64,000 nucleotides of DNA from Lactobacillus jensenii DSM 20557 (GTDB lineage: Bacteria > Bacillota > Bacilli > Lactobacillales > Lactobacillaceae), in NCBI RefSeq assembly GCF_001436455.1, contig NZ_AYYU01000002.1, positions 62,001 to 126,000 of the forward strand. Direction: 5' to 3'. A program made the translations under genes and the position numbers. The notes beneath the pieces were generated by a model. That model was not told the DNA's origin and made no database searches. It saw only the letters and a program-made list of their open reading frames with translations. This document shows, piece after piece, positions 56,601-64,000 of this stretch (positions within the stretch are counted from its first letter, which is position 1; each line of letters starts with the position of its first letter).

Positions 56601-59600
56601 TGGAGCAATTCCTGTGTTTAACATTGACCAATACACTGGTTACACTTCAAAGGTTGATGGCAATGCTGCTAAGGAAGTTTCAAGCGTAACTATTGATAAC
56701 AATACTCCAGCTACTCTTGAAAACACTGTAACTTACGAAGCAGGAGATGCCACTCAAATTATTAACTACGTAACTGAAGATGGTACTAAAGTGGGTACAA
56801 CTTCAATTAGTGGTCATGTTGGGGATGCTCTTGGTAGCGGTGTTGTTGACAAGATTAACGGTAATGTTCCAAGTGGCTACGAATTAGTTTCTGGCCAAAA
56901 CTTTACTAATTATGAAAGCAACAAGTTTTCTACTGTTGATAATCCGATTAGTGTTTATGTCAAAGGCGAAAACGGTGCTCGAGCTCAAATTATTTTCAAG
57001 GATATTGAAACTAGTAGAGAAATTGGTTCTGCTCGAGATGTAACTGGTCCATCCGGTGAAACTAAGGAATTTGACTTAACTGCACCGAATGGTTATGACT
57101 TCGTTGACCCAACTGATGCTAAGAAGAACATTACCTTCTCAACAGATGGCAAGACTGTTATTATCCCAGTTTATGTAAAGCATCACACTGATACGATTGG
57201 TCCAAATGACAATCCAGATGACGCTACTAAGAAGTTAATCACTCAAAGCTTAACTGGTAATGCAACTAGAACAATTACTGTTCACAAGATCGATGGTTCA
57301 ACTACTACTGAAACTCAAACAGTTCAAATGCATAGAAGTGCCATCATCGACCGTGCTACAGATACTGTAACTTACACTGCATGGGAAGCTGATGATCCAG
57401 CAAACGCAGCATTTAAGGAATACACTCCTGCTAAGCAAGCTGGCTATACCACTTTAGTTGACGGTGCTCCAAAAGACACTGTTGCTAGTGAAACTCCAAC
57501 TAAGCCAGGTGACGAAACTGTTAACGTAACTTACAAGGCCAGCCAAAAGTCTGCTGAAATCCGCTACGTTGATAGCAAGACTAAGCAAGTTGTTAAGACT
57601 GATGCTGTTACTGGTGCTCCTGGTGAAAAGGTAACTAACTTCACTACTTCAGTACCTGATGGCTATGTCTTAGATGATGGTCAAAAGGTTCCTAGCGAAG
57701 TTGATATTGCTGCTGGTGACCAAGCAACTGATCCAATCACTGTTTACGTTCACCAAAAGATTGATACTTTAACTACTGATCAAGCTAAGACTCATGGCGT
57801 TCTTGATAGTGATTTAGCTAGAACTGTAGCTAGAACGGTTATTATCAATGAACCAGGTAAAGCAAGTCAAACTTACACTCAAGTTGCTCACTTTACTCGT
57901 CAAGCTCAATTGAATGAAGCAACTGGTGCAATTACTTACACTGCTTGGACTTCAAGTGATAGTCACTTTGACGCAATTAGTGTTCCAGAAGTAGCAGGTT
58001 ACAAGTCAACTGTTGCTGCAACTGATCCAAGCGTTGGAGCAATCGACGTAACTGCAGAAGACAGAGACAAGTTCGTTGTTGTCAACTACACAGCAGGCGA
58101 CCAAGACTTAACTATTCGTTTGCACGATGTTACTGATTCTTCTAAGTCTGTTGATATCGCTGTTCCATCAGATGTAACTAGCGTCTTCCACGGCAAGAGT
58201 GGAGCTGCAATTGATTCAACTGATTTACGCAGTGCTATTAGCAAGATCAAGGATGAATTAGCTAAGCAAGGTTACCAATACGTTGGCGAAGACATGCCAG
58301 TTGACTACGACACTGACGACAAGGTAATGCAATACCTTGACATGAACTTCAAGCGCGTAAGTCAAACTGTTGGTCCTCACGACACTATTCCTGAAGGTAC
58401 TAAGAAGGATGACGGTACTGACTTAAGTGAAAAAGACTTAACTCAAACCGTAACTAGAACTATCTACACTACTGATCCGGAAGATAACCAAACTCGCTTC
58501 ACTCAAACAGTTGTTGTAACTAGAACTGCAACTATTGACATGAACACTAAAAAAGTTACTGGCTTCTCAGCTTGGTCAAGTGCAAGCTTTGATCAATACA
58601 CTGCTCCTTCATATAAGAACTACACCACTAACATTGATGTAGATGGAAGCGGAAATAATGTTGTTGGCCGTGCGGTAACTGCTGACGAAATTGCTAGTGG
58701 TCAAGCCAAGGATGTTCATATTACTTACACTAAGAACACCCAAGAAGCTACTCCAACTAACATTCCAGATGGCGCAAAGAAGAGTGATGGATCTAAGTTA
58801 ACTAAGGATGACTTAGAAAAATCAGTAACTAGAACTATCCACTTCGTTGATGAAAACGGTAATAAGGTTGCTGATGATAGTGTAGAAAAAGTAACCTTTA
58901 CTAGAACTGCCACCTTAGATAAGGATGGTAAGGTAATTAGTTACAGCGACTGGACTCAATCAGGTAGTTGGGATGATGTAACTAGTCCTGAAAAGGCTGG
59001 CTTTAAGGCAACTATTGCAACTATTCCTGCAGTAGCTTTGACTCCAGAAACTGCTAAGGATGTTGAAATCACTGTAACTTACAAGCCTGAACGTGTAATT
59101 GGTCACATCAAGTTCGTTGACGACAAGACTGGTGCTTTAGTTTCAGATAAGATTGTTGATGCTAAGGCTGGTCAAACTGGCGTTGCAACTAATGCAGCTG
59201 TTCCAGAAGGTTACGAAATTGCTGCTGATTCTGAAGTTAAGACAGTTCCAGCAAGCTTAGACTTTGGTGCAACTGACCACGATGATGTAATTATCAAGGT
59301 TAGCCAAAAGGTTGACGATGTTGACCCAGATCACATCCCTGATGGTGTAAAGAAGAGCGATGGTACTCCATTAACTGAGGACGACTTAGAAAAGACCATT
59401 ACTCGTCACATCCACTTTGTTTACCCAACTAGCTACAAGGGCGCTAAGGATGACGACTTCGATCAAACTGTAACTATTAAGCGAACTGCTCAATACAATG
59501 AAGCAACTAAGACCGTAATCTTCGGCGACTGGCAACCAGCAACTCTTGAAGCTTACACTCCAGCTGACCGTGAAGGCTTAGTAACTCCAAGTGCTGTTCC

Positions 59601-62600
59601 AAGCTTGACAGTCGATGAAAACAGTCAAGACAGTTCTGTAACTCTTACTTACACTACTAAGACCGCAAGTATGAACTTCAAGGCCTACGATGATACTGAA
59701 GGCAAGGACATCACTTTACCAAGCACTTTGCAAACTTCAATCAGCCATGCAGGTGACCAAACTGTTACCCAAACTGAAATTGATGGTGTTGTTGAAGGTA
59801 TTAAGTCTGCAGTTGGTGATAACTACAAGTTTGAAAAGACCGAAACTGATGAAAATGGCAATGTAGTTGTTCACTTCACTCACAAGACTAGCCCAGTAAC
59901 TCCAACTGATAGTGATCAAGCAACCACTAAGGAAATTACGAGAATTATTCACGTAACTACTCCTGATGGCAAGACTTATAACTACAAGCAAACTGTTACT
60001 GCAACTAGAACCTTGACTCGCGACTTAGTCACTGGCAAGGTGACTGAAGGTGATTGGACTACTCCAAGCTTTGACCAATATGGTGCACCTCAATATGATG
60101 GTTACACTTCACAAGTTGATTCTACTAATTCAACTGAAGTTACAGCTCATCAAGTAACTGCTGATGAAATTACAGCAGGTAAGGCAAGTGACGTTAACGT
60201 AACTTACCAAGCTAATGACCAAAGCTTCAAGGTTCACTTCATTGATGCTAAGACTGGTCAAGAAGTTCTTAGTCCTGTAACTTACTCAGGCAAGACTGGC
60301 GAGAATGTAACAATTGATCAATCTAAGTGGAACTTAGCTAACTACAAGTTAGTTCCTGGTCAAAATATTCCAGCTAGCGTTAAATTGAGTGCTGAGCCAA
60401 GTGACCTTTACGTAACTGTTGATCACAACACTACTCAATATGACACTAAGAACCCAGGCAAGTTCAATTTATCTAAGACCATTACTAGAACAATCAAGGT
60501 CGTTGACCCTGTAACTGGTGCAACTTCAGTTGTTGATGCTGAGAGTGTAACCTTTACTAGAACTGCTACTGTTGATAATGTTGATGGCAGCGTAATTTAC
60601 AGTGATTGGACTCCAACTGGTGATACTACTTGGGCAGACTTCATTGCTCCAGCTAAGACTGGCTATACTGCAAGTCCTGAAACAATTAATGGTAAGACTG
60701 TTTCTGCATATGATAATGATGAAACTGATATCATTACTTATACTGCCAACAACCACGATGTCATAGTTAAATATGTTGACTCAACTGGTAAAGAGGTAGG
60801 TAACAAGACTATTTCAGGTAAGACTGGTGCAACTATTCCTGTTGATGCTCAAAGCGGCCTCCCAGATGGCTATGAAATTGATCCAAACAAGCCAGCTCCA
60901 GCAACTTACACTGTTGGTGACGGCGATGGTCAAACAATCGAAGTTCATGTCATCACTGGCACTCACACTTACCATGAAGGTGACAGCAATGTTCCAAGCA
61001 ACATCCAATTGGCTAAGACTGTAACTAGAACTATCAACACGATTAGTCCAGACGGTACAATCTCAACTCAAAAGCAAAGCATTACTTTCACAAGAACTGC
61101 CACTGTTAACGCAGCAAGCGGCAAGGTAACTTATAGCGATTGGATAGCTTCAGTAAGTTCAGCTTCAGGTAAAGACGTAACTGTAGGACCTGACGGCGTC
61201 AAGTTTAGTGCAGTAACTCCAGTAGAAAAGACTGGCTACAAGACTAACATTGATGGTAATTTAGCTGAAGAAACTATTACTGCTGATTCAAACGACAGCG
61301 TTGTTAACGTAACTTACACTCCAGAAGATCAAAGTGTAGTAGTTAAGGCTGTTGATGATGACAACCATGGTTCTGATATTACTGACTTGATTAAGCCAGC
61401 AATTGCAGCCCTTAGCGGTAAGACTGATGCTGCAATTGACCCAGCTCAAATCACTTCAGCAATTACTGCTGCTAAGACTGCTTTAGCTGACAAGTACGAC
61501 TATGTAAGCTTTGACCCTGTAACTAAGTTTGGTGAAAGTGGTCAAGGTCAATTAGTAATCCACTTCAAGCACAAGACTGAAACTCTTGATAAAGATCACA
61601 CTGGTGCTGGTACTGAAGACGACTTTGTCAAGGAAGTAACTAGAACGATTCATTTGACTGACACTACTAATGCCACTCACGATTACGTTCAACACGCTAC
61701 TGTTTCAAGAACTGCTACTAAGGACCTTGTAACTGGTGCAGTAACTTACTCTGACTGGTCAGTTGCTAAGTTTGATGAATTTGACATCCCTCAAGTTGAC
61801 GGCTACAAGTCATACGCCGGCAGTACCAAGGGTGATCAAACTACTGCAGCTACTCAAGTTGCAAGTGCAGATGTTACTGTTTCAAACAACATCCCACAAA
61901 ATGGTACTGATGTTTACGTATCATACAAGGGTAATGAAAACACCAACCAAAGCATCGAATACGTTGATATCGCAACTGGTAAGACAGTTAAGACTGATAC
62001 TGTATCTGGTATTGTTGGTCAAAACACTACTTACGCAGGAACATTGCCAAAGGGTTACGAATTAGCAAATAATTCATCAATCCCAACTAGCGTAACTATC
62101 ACTGCTAACAACACTCCAGTTAAGATTTACGTAAGACAAATTACTTACACTGACGCTAACAAGCCAAGTGACTTGACTGATGCCTTGTCAGAAACTATCA
62201 CTAGAACTATTCACTTCGAAGGCATCACTCATGATGATGTTGTTCAAAGTGTAAGCTTCACTAGAACTGCAACTTATAACCAAGACACTGGTAAGTACGA
62301 CTTAAGTGCTTGGACTCCAGTTGATGGTAACAAGTGGGCCTTCTACAATGCACCACAAGTTGCTGGCTACACTGGCACTGCTGATCACCTTGAACAAGTA
62401 ACTGTTGACCCAGATACTACTAAGAATGATGAAGAAACTATCAAGTACACTGCTAATGCTCAAACTGCTCGCGTTATCATGAAGGATTCTGATAACAACG
62501 ATTCAGTAATTAGTATTGATACTGTCAACGGTACAACTGGTCAAAATGTTGCAATTAGCCCAGTAATTCCAAAGGGATATGAACTTGATACTGCAAGAAC

Positions 62601-64000
62601 GGCTAACTTGCCAACTTCAGTTCAATTCACAACTGACGGCACTCCAACTGCTGACACAGTAATCTATTTGAAGCACAAGCTTAGTTCTACTCCAAGTGAC
62701 TGGCCATTATCTGATGATGCTTACAAAGAAGCAACCTCAATGACTATCACTAGAACCATTACTATTTCTAAGCCAGGTCAAGCAGATCAAGTAATTAAGC
62801 AACCAGTCACCTTGACTCGTACCATTACCTTTGATGCAGTAACTGGTGCAATCAAGAGTACAGGTGCTTGGTCTACAGGTAGTTGGAACTTAGTTGGCTA
62901 TGTACAAGCTCCAGATCCAATTGTTTATAACGGTATTACCTACAACCGAGTAGTAACTTCAAATAGTTCAAACCCAGCTGAACAAGGTAATAATGCTCTT
63001 CAAAAGGAAACTGTAACTAGTGCTTCTAAGAGCTACGATGTTCACGTAACTTATGTTGCTAATGCAACTACCTTAAACTTCAAGGCTGTTGATGATGATA
63101 ACAAGGGTGTTGCAATTCCAATTGACGGAATTACCACTTCAATTACTCACCAATCAGGTCAAGCTCTTGATTCAACTCAAGTTCAAACTATTGAACAAGC
63201 TATTATCAATAAGGTTCAAGGTCTTGGATACACCTTTGTACCAGGAGTTGATGAATCTAACCCAAGTGAATATGTACTTCACTTCAAGCACACTACTTTG
63301 ACTTTGAAGGATAATGATTCAACTCCTAAGGGCATTACTGTTGATCCTTTGAACAAGATTATCTACCGGACTATTAGCTACAAGTTTGGTGATAACAACA
63401 GTGCTGGACTTGACTACTCAACTAACGAAAGCTACATCTTAAAGAGAACTGCAACGATTGACTTAGTTACTAAGGCAGTCGAATACACTGACTGGGTAAT
63501 GGTCAACTCAGATGGTACAACTTCAACAAGTTTGGCTATGCCATATGAAGCTATTCCAACTGCTCCAACTGGTTATACCTTCGATAGGATTGATGGTCAT
63601 GATGGTACTGATGGTCAACCTGCTTGGACTGCAATTCCATCAATGAACATTGATTCTACATTAATTAATAGTACAAACCCAACTAAGATTAACTTGGTTA
63701 TAAGATATAAGGTTGCTAGTCAAACTGTTCCTGTTTATATCTATGATGTAGATTCAAAGACTCCAAATACTGCAATTGGTAAGACTGAAACTGTGACTGT
63801 TGATGGTAAACCAGTAGTTCAACCAAAGGCTAAGGAAACTGTAACTACAGGTATCAGATTTAACTACAATTATGGCCGTGCATGGTTAGACGCTAACCTT
63901 AACAATGGTGATAATTATGAATTTGTCACTGGTGAGAGTTACACTGGTTACTTCACCATGTCATCAGATGGGATACCAAAGGCAATTAATGTTTATGTAA
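52001..64000 (+). repeat. About 21 tandem Mub-type repeat domains with two spacer types
   Basis: Approximate starts of the 'TxTRT' block: 52001, 52342, 53008, 53611, 54220, 54830, 55250, 55861, 56461, 57262, 57820, 58441, 58820, 59391, 59928, 60474, 61014, 61630, 62191, 62741, 63355. Steps are about 540-665 nt when a spacer module is present, 340-420 nt when it is absent (after repeats 1, 6 and 12), and about 800 nt where two MucBP-like spacers lie together (after repeat 9). Helical 'KAxDD' spacers follow repeats 2, 4, 8, 11, 14, 17 and 20; most other gaps hold MucBP-like modules. The copies are clearly diverged, not identical. Confidence 0.85.
53700..64000 (+). pseudogene. Repeat part of the same giant adhesin gene, +1 frame, running off the window
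   Basis: Every codon from 53680 to the window edge reads open in the frame one base ahead of the front half, over 3,430 codons with no stop. The junction reads VTFNLHH-stop in the first frame; removing one A from the aa at 53685-53686 gives VTFTYTTDTDLVNG, matching the VTFTRTAT motif of sister repeats. The region carries about 18 further domains of the type 'TRTI...FTRTAT...YSDW...GY', with MucBP-like spacers (INYVDSATGKTVRTQTITG) and helical spacers (KAVDDTNNASEITIPSGYTT). There is no start codon with a ribosome site at the junction. C-terminal sortase motif lies outside the window. Codons favour aac, gac, tac and cac, as in tuf. Confidence 0.8.

Noticed and set aside
54952-63301. Several 60-130 codon frames on both strands within the adhesin repeats
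   Set aside because: They are shadows of the open adhesin frame and have no ribosome sites.
52001-64000. CRISPR-like array or satellite DNA
   Set aside because: The repeats are long, diverged and coding, with the period set by protein domains.

Overview
The window is a low-GC Firmicutes chromosome segment, most likely from a Lactobacillus of the gasseri/johnsonii/taiwanensis group. Support comes from the AT-rich sequence, the lactobacillar gene order (rpsO-rnj, tuf, tig-clpX-engB, uvrC-obg, dnaE-pfkA-pyk, cvfB-xerD-ribT-scpAB-rluB, cmk-rpsA-der-hup), the T-box and FMN riboswitch control, and a giant YSIRK-type mucus-binding-like adhesin. The species cannot be fixed by eye. I saw no tRNA, rRNA, CRISPR array, insertion sequence or prophage.

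Layout. 1-7.9 kb: rpsO with a structured leader, an RNase J2-like gene with a TPR partner, tuf, tig, and the overlapping pair clpX-engB. 7.9-9.4 kb: a small accessory patch with a 46-codon minus-strand gene, a nitroreductase, an AT-rich non-coding stretch with an orphan hairpin, and a 62-aa basic protein behind a likely CcpA site. 9.5-13.3 kb: an asparagine T-box that controls asnA, then a CtpE-like P-type ATPase. 13.4-20.3 kb: mostly minus-strand metabolism and transport (mannose-family PTS IIAB-IIC-IID, nucleoside hydrolase, amino acid permease, DedA protein), with an AAC(3)-like gene and a 30-aa membrane peptide on the plus strand. 20.4-30.7 kb: uvrC, obg, an OatA-like acyltransferase, rnz, a short-chain dehydrogenase, a LapA-like protein, rpmF, a cytosolic 5'-nucleotidase-like enzyme and two small membrane proteins, the second interrupted by a TGA. 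30.7-47.7 kb: core housekeeping genes: dnaE, pfkA-pyk, a tight cluster cvfB-xerD-ribT-scpA-scpB-rluB, the FMN riboswitch with ribU, a LysM protein, cmk, rpsA, der, hup and a large TPR protein.

47.9 kb to the window end: one enormous surface-adhesin gene, over 16 kb and still open at 64,000. Its reading frame breaks once. The signal-peptide half ends at 53,699, and the repeat half continues without a stop one frame over for 10.3 kb. About 21 recurring domains of the 'TxTRTI...FTRTAT...YSDW' type can be read. They are separated by two kinds of spacer module, and from about 56 kb these fall into a three-domain higher-order period. This is the most unusual structure in the window.

Regulation readable in the sequence: Asn T-box (asnA), FMN riboswitch (ribU), a candidate S15 leader (rpsO), cre-like sites before two orphan small genes and near the PTS promoter, and many clear rho-independent terminators. 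I ran no database search; family names come from recognising motifs.
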